From NCBI GenBank assembly GCA_964361075.1, contig CAYHZL010000016.1, forward strand, positions 1 through 34,238: a stretch of DNA of 34,238 nt. Direction: 5' to 3'. The notes under the pieces were generated by a model that was not told the origin of the DNA, searched no databases, and saw nothing but the letters and a program-made list of their open reading frames with translations. A program made the position numbers and the translations under genes. This document shows, piece by piece, positions 17,949 to 25,751 of the stretch. Origin of the DNA: CAYHZL01 sp964361075. Lineage in GTDB: Bacteria; Bacteroidota; Ignavibacteria; UBA10030; UBA8401. Each line of letters starts with the position of its first letter. Position 1 is the stretch's first letter.

Positions 17949-20459
17949 TTATTCAGACGATTCGCGCCATTCAATAACTTTATCTTCATATTCTTTTGCA
18001 ATCATTTCCGCTGTTGCTTTATCGGCTGATTCAGAAAAAACAATGAATGATGGTTTTGATCTGTCGGGCCATACCAACACCGATGTTGAAGATTTTGCAT
18101 CAATAATAATTTTTACGCCGTCAACCATTATTCTGTTCATACCGTCAGTGTGCTTCATCAGGTGACGCATCACTGTCCCTTTTTTGTCCCACGGACAATG
18201 CACGGTAGTTTTCAGCATGTTAAGCTTTGGTACTTGTGTATCTAATTGTCCGAACCGCATTCCGGCAATCGCCATCATTTCAAGAATTTTTGCAACACTG
18301 TACATTCCGTCGCTGGCAAATAAAAAGTCTGTAAAAATAAATCCGCCTTTTGTGCCGCCAACAAATTTTATTCCGGGTTCGGTTGTTGCTTCCATTAATG
18401 CCAAATGGCTGTCTCGCGTTTTAATAACTTCAGCACCCATCGAGTGAGCGATCAAATCAATTTCTGCCGACGCAGTGATTGGTACTGCAATTTTTTGCGC
18501 GTCGGGATACACACTTAAATAGAGATATGTAACGAGTGTCAGCAGTCTGTCGTTACTAATGATGTTGCCGTGTTCATCAACGACAATAACTTTTTCAGCG
18601 CCGCCATCTAAAATAAATCCGACATCAAAACCAAGTGATGTTACGATGTGTGAAAGCTGCGTTACCGCTGTAATGTGTTCTTCTTTTTTGCGGGTCAGTT
18701 TGTGCGGATCAAGATATGCATTTTGCGCAAGCACCTGGCACTGTAACGAACCGAGGATATTAGGGAAAATTGTTGATGCAATACCGTTCGAATAATCTAT
18801 GACTAACTTAAACGTTGCTTCCGAAATTGCTTGTGTGTTAATTGTTGAAAGAAATTTTTCAGTATAACTTTCCTGTGCTCGTTCGGGAAAACTGACATCG
18901 CCTACTTCAGTATGGTTTGCACGAGGCACATCTTCACCGGAAAATAAACGTTCGACTGATTTTGTTTTGCTTGTCGGAAGATCTTTTCCTTTTCCATCGA
19001 AGAAAATAATATCGGTAAGATTGGAATCAATCGGAGATTTGCGAACGTGAATACCGCCCGCACTGCGACCGTTTTGTAATTCGTGGCGAAGAATAGGAAT
19101 TGAACTTGCGCGTAAATCGTACGCGTGAACGCCGGAAGACATGAGTCCGCACATAATAGCGCGGTTCAGCATGCGCGATACGTTGTCGGAATCTCTGCTG
19201 TTGAGAACATATTTTCCTTTGCCTACCAATGCGCCAAATGCCGCCCCAATTTTTGCGCCGAACTCCGGATTCATTTCGATATTTGATAAACCGGTAATGC
19301 GCGAATCTGCGAAAAGTTCGCGCAGCCATTTATCTTCCCACACTAAACTGCGAGTAAGTATTGCGCCGTCTTCAACTTCTTTTTCGGGCCACAGTTTAAT
19401 ATTTGGAGCAAGACGGCTTTCTTTGCCGATGGTACATTTATCGGAGATGAAAACATTATCGCTGATAATGGCATCTGCACCAATCTTACATCCTTTACCA
19501 ACAACGCATGATGAAAGGTCTGCGGATTTTCCAATAAAACATTCCGACCAAATTACAGAGTTGCGAATAATTGCGCCTTCATCAATAGTGCAGCCGTCGC
19601 CAATAACAGAATGAGAAATTTTTGCATTCTTTCCAATCTTACAATTTTTTCCGACGATAACTTTGCCTTGTAAATTTTCCAGTGCGGTTTCAATTACCGA
19701 ATTGAGACCGATGTAACTTTCTCCGACCACTTTTCCTTCTAAAGAAAGTTGCACTTGGTTGTTCAGCGCATCAAGATGAGCTTCTTGGTATTCATTCAAA
19801 TTGCCAACATCGCGCCAGTACCCATTAGCGATGTACCCGTACAAACCCATATCTTTTTCGAGCATCAATGGAAAAAGATTTTTGCTGAAGTCAAATTCTT
19901 TTTGAAAGGGAATAAGTTCCAGCACTTCGGGTTCTACAATATAAATACCGGTATTAATTGTATCGCTGAACACTTCACCCCACGATGGTTTTTCCAAAAA
20001 GCGAGTAATCTTTCCTTCGTTGTTTGTAATAACAACACCAAACTGTAACGGATTTTTTGCGTGTGTTAAGACCAGCGTTGCTTTCGCTTTTTTCTGTTTA
20101 TGAAATTCAATCGCTTTGGTTAAATCAAAATCTGTTAACACATCGCCGCTGATAATAACAAATCGTTCGTCAAGAAAATCTGCTGCGTTGCGAACACTTC
20201 CCGCCGTACCATAATCAGCCTCTGCTTTGCGGTACTGCATGGTAATACCGAATGCACTTCCATCGTTAAAATACGATGTAATGATATCTGGTTGATAAAA
20301 TAATGTTGAAACCATATCGGTGATTCCATGTTTTTTCAACAGATCAACGATGTGGTGCATCATCGACTTATTCATCATAGGAACCATTGGTTTAGGGATG
20401 TTGCAGGTGAGTGGTCGGAGTCGTGTTCCAAAACCGCCTGCCATGATGACTGCCTTCAT
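17949..20459 (-). CDS. Sugar-1-phosphate nucleotidyltransferase fused to a degenerate phosphomannomutase-like domain
   Basis: This 836-aa protein is read from ATG at 20459. Residues 1-235 are an NTP-transferase domain: the nucleotide-binding GGFGTRLRPLT loop (8-18), KPMVP (23-27) and SGDVLTD (104-110) with the metal Asp. Residues about 240-380 are left-handed beta-helix hexapeptide repeats. Residues about 385-836 align in layout with phosphoglucomutase/phosphomannomutase. Every expected active loop is altered: the catalytic TASHNP position reads GGIHVRKSP (468-476), the metal DGDxDR loop reads DGGAEK (618-623), the sugar loop reads GGTKGG (701-706), and no clear RPSGTEP phosphate loop is found. 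The first domain probably makes GDP-mannose or a similar NDP-sugar; the second is likely regulatory or structural. The fusion is known in several bacterial groups. The gene stands alone, facing away from the GGDEF gene. Confidence 0.85.
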   Translation of the reverse strand: MKAVIMAGGFGTRLRPLTCNIPKPMVPMMNKSMMHHIVDLLKKHGITDMVSTLFYQPDIITSYFNDGSAFGITMQYRKAEADYGTAGSVRNAADFLDERFVIISGDVLTDFDLTKAIEFHKQKKAKATLVLTHAKNPLQFGVVITNNEGKITRFLEKPSWGEVFSDTINTGIYIVEPEVLELIPFQKEFDFSKNLFPLMLEKDMGLYGYIANGYWRDVGNLNEYQEAHLDALNNQVQLSLEGKVVGESYIGLNSVIETALENLQGKVIVGKNCKIGKNAKISHSVIGDGCTIDEGAIIRNSVIWSECFIGKSADLSSCVVGKGCKIGADAIISDNVFISDKCTIGKESRLAPNIKLWPEKEVEDGAILTRSLVWEDKWLRELFADSRITGLSNIEMNPEFGAKIGAAFGALVGKGKYVLNSRDSDNVSRMLNRAIMCGLMSSGVHAYDLRASSIPILRHELQNGRSAGGIHVRKSPIDSNLTDIIFFDGKGKDLPTSKTKSVERLFSGEDVPRANHTEVGDVSFPERAQESYTEKFLSTINTQAISEATFKLVIDYSNGIASTIFPNILGSLQCQVLAQNAYLDPHKLTRKKEEHITAVTQLSHIVTSLGFDVGFILDGGAEKVIVVDEHGNIISNDRLLTLVTYLYLSVYPDAQKIAVPITASAEIDLIAHSMGAEVIKTRDSHLALMEATTEPGIKFVGGTKGGFIFTDFLFASDGMYSVAKILEMMAIAGMRFGQLDTQVPKLNMLKTTVHCPWDKKGTVMRHLMKHTDGMNRIMVDGVKIIIDAKSSTSVLVWPDRSKPSFIVFSESADKATAEMIAKEYEDKVIEWRESSE

Positions 20460-20502
20460 AAGCGTATGTAGTTTAAGGTGAGAAGAATTATTTATTGGTT
20501 GT

Positions 20503-20641
20503 GGGCATCTCTAAAAACATCGTCGTCATTGCGAGGGAGCGAAATGACCGAAGCAATCTTTCAATTAAAAAGAAAAAACGAGATTGCTTCGCCAAAGAAC
20601 GGCTCGCAATGACAATTTTTTTTAGGTTTTTAGAGATGCCC
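20503..20641. repeat. MITE-like palindromic element with 15-bp perfect arms
   Basis: The outer arms gggcatctctaaaaa (20503-20517) and tttttagagatgccc (20627-20641) are exact reverse complements. The inner pair gtcattgcgag (20525-20535) and ctcgcaatgac (20603-20613) is also exact, followed inward by gaagcaatct/agattgcttc. It is a 139-bp element in the divergent gap between the nucleotidyltransferase gene (- strand) and the GAF/GGDEF gene (+ strand). It shares core and arm motifs with 8505-8722 and the tandem array at 122-197. The remaining 200 bp of this gap holds only a candidate promoter. Confidence 0.9.
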
Positions 20642-20736
20642 TTGTAAAATAGTAAATAAAAAAAAGTTAGAGCGCAACCTTCATTTATAATATTGTGAAG
20701 GTACATCTTGCGTACTATGTTAGAGTAAAAATAGTA

Positions 20737-20765
20737 TTGACTTTGCGTGCGAGAAGGCGTAAATT
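20737..20765 (+). promoter_or_regulatory. Candidate sigma70-type promoter upstream of the GAF/GGDEF gene
   Basis: TTGACT (20737-20742) and TAAATT (20760-20765) are separated by 17 bp, followed about 40 bp later by the ATG at 20805. This resembles the sigma70 consensus. FCB organisms can use other consensus sequences, so it is only a candidate. It would start the run of genes up to the sigma factor. Confidence 0.35.
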
Positions 20766-20804
20766 TATAGAAATTTTGCGATTTCGTAAATAAAAGGACT
20801 CAAA

Positions 20805-22793
20805 ATGCCAGAAAAAGCGCGGGAAATCGCCCTTCGTTTTTCAATGTTCCATTTAATTGAAGAAGGCGTTTTAGCTGGCATTGGAGTCCTTATGTTTTTT
20901 TTAGGAATGTGGAGTAGTTCAAAAACTACGGCGGTGTTGAGCTATGGCATCGGTAGTTTTTCTTTTGTCGTTGCATATTTTATTTGGCGCGGCAAAAGAA
21001 AAAAAAAGAACACATTGAAATCTTCTGGATACTCGGAACAGTTGGAACGTGTGGACAACAAAAAAATATTTGATGATGTAAAAAATGAAGGTCATGTTCG
21101 CGTTGTTGAACATGATGCAGTTTTGAAGAACGAACCAAGACATGAACAAAAGAATGAAATAGCTGCCAATCGAAATCCGGTTGAAAGGCATTTTGAACGC
21201 CCACCTATTTCATTTGATATACAACAGCGTACCCTAACAATGCAACAAGAACGCAGCGAACGATACACGGCTTCAGATTTTATTGAAGAAGAACATGCAA
21301 TCGCAGTATCGCACACTGAACCGCACAATGAATTTCATTCTCTTGTTTTAAAAATACTGCGTGTTATTAAGGAAATGTGTTTCGCATACTCGGTTTCATT
21401 TTTTTGGGTGAATCGGGAAGCGCGGCAATTGGTAGTGGAAGGAACGCTTACCGACAGCACATCATTCACGCCGCAGAGAAAAATTCCGATTGCGAATGAT
21501 CTTGTCAGCCGCATTGCAATGAACGGTCAGCCGGAAATGGTTACAAAAATTTCTGCTGAAGCGGAAAAGGATATGCTCTGCTACTACACAACTCTGCAGG
21601 ATGTTAAATCGTTCATTGGTGTGCCGGTGTTTTATGCAAATGAAAAATCAACATCGGCGCCTGTTGGTATCATTGCAATTGATAGCAAAGCTGAAGACGC
21701 TTTTGGTCAAGAAACATTTGCGCTGCTGACGAATTTTACAAAACTGCTTTCCGCGCTCTTAAAAAGTTATACGGAAAAATATGATTTACTTGCAGATTCA
21801 AAATTGCTTGCCATTGACCAGAAAGTACGGACGGCAATCGTTGGTCAACAATCAACAAGTGTGATTGTCAATACGCTGTTAGAAGAACTTTCCGATGTTG
21901 TGTCTTGGGATTTTATGGCGATGGTGTTGTTCGATTCGAGCCAATCAAAATGGATTATCGCGTCGGCACGCGCGCGTGCGAATGAAACAGTTGTTGTACC
22001 AAAACAAGTGATTGATTTTGAAAATTCAATTGTGGGAACTGCGATACGAACGAATAGTGTTCAATCTATTGCGGACTTGTCGAAAAAAAGTATGAAGCTG
22101 TTCCATCAAAACGAGCAGCATCTTTCTGAAGGTTCATGTTTTGTTGTTCCGCTTGCCGCTGCAGGAAAATGTTACGGCGCGGTTATCGTTGGGAATAAAA
22201 AAACAGACGCATCGTTGCCGCGCGATACACTTGCGACAGAGTATCTTGCATCAACTGCTGCAGTAGCGCTAGAATTAATCGAAGCAAATGCTCTGATCAA
22301 CGAACATGTTATTCTCGATGAACAATCGGGCGCGTACACGAAAAAATATTTTTTGCAGCGTTTGGACGAAGAGTTACATCGTGCAACAGACCGCGCAGAA
22401 GATTTGGCGCTGGTGTTGATTTCAGTTTCTACGCTCGAAGATGTACGTGCGCGGTACAGCAATAGTGGTGTTGATGCTACACTGGCAAGTGTTGCAGCGC
22501 TTCTTCGTGCAAGTATTCGCCGCTACGATCTTGTTGCGCGCTTTGATCCAACAACATTCGCCGTGGTGCTGATTGATACCGCAGGCAATGATGCATTTTT
22601 ATGGGCAGAAAAAATTCGTTCAACAATTGCAAGCAATGTTATTTCGGTTCAGTATAAAAATTTTTCCGTTTCTGTAACAATCGGCATCTGCAATGCAACA
22701 GACGGCATGCAACACGACGAATGTATCGGGCGTGCAAATAATATTTTACAGCAAGCATTAGGCGCGGGCGGCAACATGGTGAGAGTCTATTAA
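20805..22793 (+). CDS. Membrane GAF-GAF protein with a degenerate GGDEF domain
   Basis: This 662-aa protein has two hydrophobic N-terminal segments (about 18-36 and 42-62) ending in the basic RGKRKKK, which places the long remainder in the cytoplasm. A charged linker (about 65-170) precedes two GAF-like domains (about 176-325 and 346-495) and a GGDEF-type domain (about 503-662). The catalytic GG[DE]EF position reads DPTTF (581-585). The inhibitory RxxD site nine residues upstream is kept (RRYD, 572-575). Loss of the signature makes diguanylate cyclase activity unlikely; c-di-GMP binding through the I-site is possible. The early catalytic-domain part (AYTKKYFLQRLDEEL) is normal. The gene leads a co-directional run, with the next gene 37 bp away. 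Confidence 0.85.
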   Translation: MPEKAREIALRFSMFHLIEEGVLAGIGVLMFFLGMWSSSKTTAVLSYGIGSFSFVVAYFIWRGKRKKKNTLKSSGYSEQLERVDNKKIFDDVKNEGHVRVVEHDAVLKNEPRHEQKNEIAANRNPVERHFERPPISFDIQQRTLTMQQERSERYTASDFIEEEHAIAVSHTEPHNEFHSLVLKILRVIKEMCFAYSVSFFWVNREARQLVVEGTLTDSTSFTPQRKIPIANDLVSRIAMNGQPEMVTKISAEAEKDMLCYYTTLQDVKSFIGVPVFYANEKSTSAPVGIIAIDSKAEDAFGQETFALLTNFTKLLSALLKSYTEKYDLLADSKLLAIDQKVRTAIVGQQSTSVIVNTLLEELSDVVSWDFMAMVLFDSSQSKWIIASARARANETVVVPKQVIDFENSIVGTAIRTNSVQSIADLSKKSMKLFHQNEQHLSEGSCFVVPLAAAGKCYGAVIVGNKKTDASLPRDTLATEYLASTAAVALELIEANALINEHVILDEQSGAYTKKYFLQRLDEELHRATDRAEDLALVLISVSTLEDVRARYSNSGVDATLASVAALLRASIRRYDLVARFDPTTFAVVLIDTAGNDAFLWAEKIRSTIASNVISVQYKNFSVSVTIGICNATDGMQHDECIGRANNILQQALGAGGNMVRVY

Positions 22794-22830
22794 AACTATC
22801 TTGTATCATTTTTATTAAAGGAAAAATCTA

Positions 22831-23025
22831 ATGGCAAAACAGCAGGACTTTGCAGAGAAAGCAAAAAAAGCCTTGATGGAAAAAGGCGTGAAGTGCCCGA
22901 AGTGCGGCGCACAAAAAATTTCCACAATGTATGTACAAGCAATGCCAACCGAAATTGGCACACAGCGTTTCAATCGTGCGTTTGTTGCAGTGTGCAAATG
23001 CAATGAAAAAGAAATCTACGGTTAA
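22831..23025 (+). CDS. Small zinc-ribbon-like protein
   Basis: This 64-aa protein has a CxxC pair (Cys22 and Cys25 in CPKCG) and a second Cys pair, Cys55 and Cys57 (CKC). Four cysteines could coordinate one zinc. The rest is a basic N-terminal helix (QDFAEKAKKALMEKG) and short strands. No named family recognised. The ATG is preceded by aaagga at 22818-22823, a good ribosome site. The stop is 12 bp before the phosphopentomutase start, so they are probably co-translated in order. A nucleic-acid or protein-binding role is inference. Confidence 0.75.
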   Translation: MAKQQDFAEKAKKALMEKGVKCPKCGAQKISTMYVQAMPTEIGTQRFNRAFVAVCKCNEKEIYG

Positions 23026-23037
23026 TCAACCATCGAA

Positions 23038-24222
23038 TTGAAGATACACGGCAAAATAGTTTTTGTTGTGTTGGATGGTGTCGGGATCGGTGAACTTCCT
23101 GATGCACATCTCTACGGCGACGTTGGTACAAACACGTATGCAAATACGGCGAATGTGTGCGGCGGGTTGCATCTTCCAAATATGCAGCAACTTGGTTTGG
23201 GTAACATCGCTTTCATCAAAGGTATCGAAAAAAATTCTTCTCCGCGCGGCTGTTATGGAAAAATGACGGAAGTGTCGCAAGGTAAAGACAGCACAACCGG
23301 TCATTGGGAAATTTCAGGAATTATTTTGAAAAAAAACTTTCCGTACTATCCGCAAGGATTTCCGGAAGAATTAATTCATCGTTTTTGTGAAGCAACCGGA
23401 TGCAAAGGAGTTCTTGGAAACAAAGCCGCTTCCGGCACTGCAATTATTGAAGAGCTTGGTGATGAACACGTGCGAACAGGTTTTCCGATTGTGTATACTT
23501 CGGCAGATTCTGTTCTACAAATTGCGGCACATGAAGAAATAATTCCATTGCCACAGTTATATACAATGTGCGAGACTGCACGCAACAACGTTGTAATTGG
23601 AAATGATGCAGTTGGCAGAGTAATCGCGCGTCCGTTCGTTGGAACTTCCGGCGCATACACGCGCACAACGAACAGAAAAGATTTTTCGTTGTTTCCTCCG
23701 TCTGATACCGTGTTAGATATTTTGTATAAACAAAATATTCGGACGGTATCAATCGGCAAGATTGATGATTTGTTTGCCGGACGCGGATTGAGCGAAAAAA
23801 TTCATACGAAATCGAATGCCGAAGGTATTGAACTTACTATCACGCAATCAAAAAAAATGTCGCACGGATTTCTTTTTGTGAACTTGGTTGATTTTGATGC
23901 GCTGTATGGACATCGGCAAGATCCGAAAGGAATGAAAGAAGCGCTGGAATATTTTGATCAACAACTTCCGCACATCATGGAAACAATCGGTGACGATGAT
24001 ATTCTTTTTCTCAGTGCAGATCATGGCAACGATCCGACGGATAACAGTACCGACCATTCGCGCGAATATGTTCCTGTCTTAACGTATGCGCCTAAAGGGA
24101 AACGCGGCGTTAACATCGGCACACGAGCAACATTTGCCGATGCAGGAAAAACCATCGCGAATTTTTTTGATGTAGACGCGTCTGAATTAGACGGAACAAG
24201 TTTTTTGAATTTAATTTTCTGA
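23038..24222 (+). CDS. deoB: Phosphopentomutase
   Basis: This 394-aa protein interconverts (deoxy)ribose 1-phosphate and 5-phosphate in nucleoside salvage, using an alkaline-phosphatase-like metal site. Visible motifs: LDGVGIGE (metal Asp13), GKDSTTGHWE (residues 82-91, with the residue that becomes phosphorylated), and ADHGNDPT (Asp328, His329) then STDHSREYVP near the second metal. Length is usual for DeoB. The start is TTG at 23038, the only in-frame start that keeps the conserved N-terminal strand; no ATG occurs in that area and the ribosome site is weak. It follows the Zn-ribbon gene by 12 bp and precedes two microcompartment pentamer genes, an unusual link. Confidence 0.94.
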   Translation: MKIHGKIVFVVLDGVGIGELPDAHLYGDVGTNTYANTANVCGGLHLPNMQQLGLGNIAFIKGIEKNSSPRGCYGKMTEVSQGKDSTTGHWEISGIILKKNFPYYPQGFPEELIHRFCEATGCKGVLGNKAASGTAIIEELGDEHVRTGFPIVYTSADSVLQIAAHEEIIPLPQLYTMCETARNNVVIGNDAVGRVIARPFVGTSGAYTRTTNRKDFSLFPPSDTVLDILYKQNIRTVSIGKIDDLFAGRGLSEKIHTKSNAEGIELTITQSKKMSHGFLFVNLVDFDALYGHRQDPKGMKEALEYFDQQLPHIMETIGDDDILFLSADHGNDPTDNSTDHSREYVPVLTYAPKGKRGVNIGTRATFADAGKTIANFFDVDASELDGTSFLNLIF

Positions 24223-24249
24223 TTCACACATACTTTTAAAATAAAAATT

Positions 24250-24519
24250 ATGATACTTGGAAAAGTAGTCGGCACAGTCTGGGCAACACGCAAAGATGAA
24301 AATATGGTCGGCATGTCGTTGCAGATTGTGAAACATATTGATCTTGATTACAAAGTGAAAGAAACATTTGTTGTTGCCGTGGATACGGTGCAGGCAGGAG
24401 TTGGCGATATTGTCTTGGTCGCGACAGGAAGTTCAGCACGGCAAACCGCCATCACAAAAAATAAACCTGTTGATGCCGTCATCATGGCTGTTGTTGATAA
24501 ATTGGATGTGGTGGAATAA
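24250..24519 (+). CDS. Bacterial microcompartment pentamer, EutN/CcmL family (copy 1)
   Basis: This 89-aa protein, typical length for the family, starts with the diagnostic GKVVGTVWATRKDE. It continues with VVAVDTVQAGVGDIVLVATG (the conserved pore-edge region) and closes with PVDAVIMAVVDKLDV. Family members form pentamers that cap the vertices of BMC shells. No hexameric (Pfam BMC) shell gene is seen in this window, so the partners must lie elsewhere or the protein works outside a shell. ATG 24250 follows deoB by 27 bp with no strong ribosome site. The stop overlaps the next start by one base. Confidence 0.93.
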   Translation: MILGKVVGTVWATRKDENMVGMSLQIVKHIDLDYKVKETFVVAVDTVQAGVGDIVLVATGSSARQTAITKNKPVDAVIMAVVDKLDVVE

Positions 24520-24782
24520 TGTTTCTTGCAACGGTTATCGGCACAGTGTGGGCAACACGCAAGGATGAACATTGCAATGGTTTCAAAATGCAATTTATTC
24601 AACCGATCACTGCCGATAGAAAAAAAACAGGATCACCGATTGTTGCTGTTGATACAGTTGGTGCCGGTGTTGGTGAAACAGTTTTTTATATTACAGCAGC
24701 CGAAGCGGTTATTCCTCTTCCGGTTGAAATGGCGCCTGTCGATGCCAGCATCGTCGGCATTGTTGATAGAATAGATATTTAA
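24519..24782 (+). CDS. Bacterial microcompartment pentamer, EutN/CcmL family (copy 2)
   Basis: This 87-aa protein has the same family pattern (ATVIGTVWATRKDE; IVAVDTVGAGVGETVFYITA; PVDASIVGIVDRIDI) but clear divergence from copy 1, including a GSPIV insertion-like stretch. Its ATG at 24519 shares one base with the stop of copy 1 (TAATG), so translation is coupled and the two are probably made at matched levels; a mixed pentamer or two vertex types is possible. It ends 23 bp before the sigma-factor start. Confidence 0.93.
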   Translation: MFLATVIGTVWATRKDEHCNGFKMQFIQPITADRKKTGSPIVAVDTVGAGVGETVFYITAAEAVIPLPVEMAPVDASIVGIVDRIDI

Positions 24783-24805
24783 CTTTTGTATTTTATTAAG
24801 GAACT

Positions 24806-25663
24806 ATGGTAAAAATTACGAAGCAGTACACAAACAGAGAAAGCCAATCACTCGATAAATATCTTCAAGAAATCGGTAAAGTAGATTTGTTGACACCGCA
24901 GGAAGAAATTGATCTTGCACAGCGAATAAAAAAAGGGGATCAAAAATCTCTTGAAAAATTAACAAAGGCAAATCTTCGTTTTGTTGTGAGCGTTGCAAAA
25001 CAGTATCAGAATCAAGGACTGTCACTCGGCGATTTAATCAACGAAGGAAATCTTGGATTGATTAAAGCGGCAAAACGTTTCGATGAAACGCGCGGATTCA
25101 AATTTATTTCGTACGCAGTGTGGTGGATTCGTCAGTCAATTCTCCAAGCGTTAGCGGAACAATCGCGTATCGTACGTTTGCCGTTGAACCGTGTTGGCGC
25201 GTTGAATAAAATTGGTAAAGCATTTTCCAATCTTGAACAAGAATTTGAGCGCGAACCAAGCGCCGCGGAACTTGCCGAAGAATTGGATATGTCGCTCTAC
25301 GAAGTTGCCGACACGCTGAAAATTTCCGGCCGCCATCTTTCGATGGATGCACCGTTCGCGCAAGGTGAAGACAATCGGTTGCTCGATGTTATCCAGGATG
25401 AACGCCAGCCCGCGCCTGATTCTATTTTAATGGACGAGTCGTTAAAAGAAGAAGTGAAGCGTGCGCTTGCAACACTCAGCGATCGCGAAGCGGAAGTCAT
25501 TCGCCTCTACTTTGGTTTATCAAAAGAGCATTCGCTCACGTTAGAAGAAATCGGAGAAAAATTTAATCTCACGCGCGAACGTGTTCGTCAGATAAAAGAG
25601 AAAGCGATTCGCCGTCTTCGTCATGCATCGCGCAGTAAAAATCTCCGTTCGTATTTAGGGTAA
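24806..25663 (+). CDS. rpoD: Primary RNA polymerase sigma factor (RpoD/SigA type)
   Basis: This 285-aa sigma-70 family factor has region 1.2 (DKYLQEIGKVDLLTPQEEID), region 2 (ANLRFVVSVAKQYQNQGLSL; GDLINEGNLGLIKAAKRFD; YAVWWIRQSILQAL), region 3 (LPLNRVGALNKIGKAF) and region 4 with a helix-turn-helix (LTLEEIGEKFNLTRERVRQI). It lacks region 1.1 and the non-conserved insert, as in Bacteroidota-type primary sigma factors of similar length. ATG 24806 is preceded by aaggaa. It is the last gene of a tight co-directional run behind the BMC pentamers. Primary rather than alternative role is inferred from the standard region 2 and 4 sequences. Confidence 0.92.
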   Translation: MVKITKQYTNRESQSLDKYLQEIGKVDLLTPQEEIDLAQRIKKGDQKSLEKLTKANLRFVVSVAKQYQNQGLSLGDLINEGNLGLIKAAKRFDETRGFKFISYAVWWIRQSILQALAEQSRIVRLPLNRVGALNKIGKAFSNLEQEFEREPSAAELAEELDMSLYEVADTLKISGRHLSMDAPFAQGEDNRLLDVIQDERQPAPDSILMDESLKEEVKRALATLSDREAEVIRLYFGLSKEHSLTLEEIGEKFNLTRERVRQIKEKAIRRLRHASRSKNLRSYLG

Positions 25664-25751
25664 TTGTGCGCAATGCTTGGGGGACAGTGCGAACTTGAAG
25701 CTTTGTGCAAAAATATCAGCAAGACAACTTGTAAATTTTTAAATTCGTACT

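Noticed and set aside
17804..18001. 65-residue open frame on the - strand with PEGIEPPTPRFEV
   Set aside because: It is the antisense reading of tRNA-Arg, a well-known false protein in databases.
19141..19614. 157-residue + strand open frame opposite the nucleotidyltransferase gene
   Set aside because: It is an antisense shadow of the hexapeptide-repeat region of the real - strand gene.
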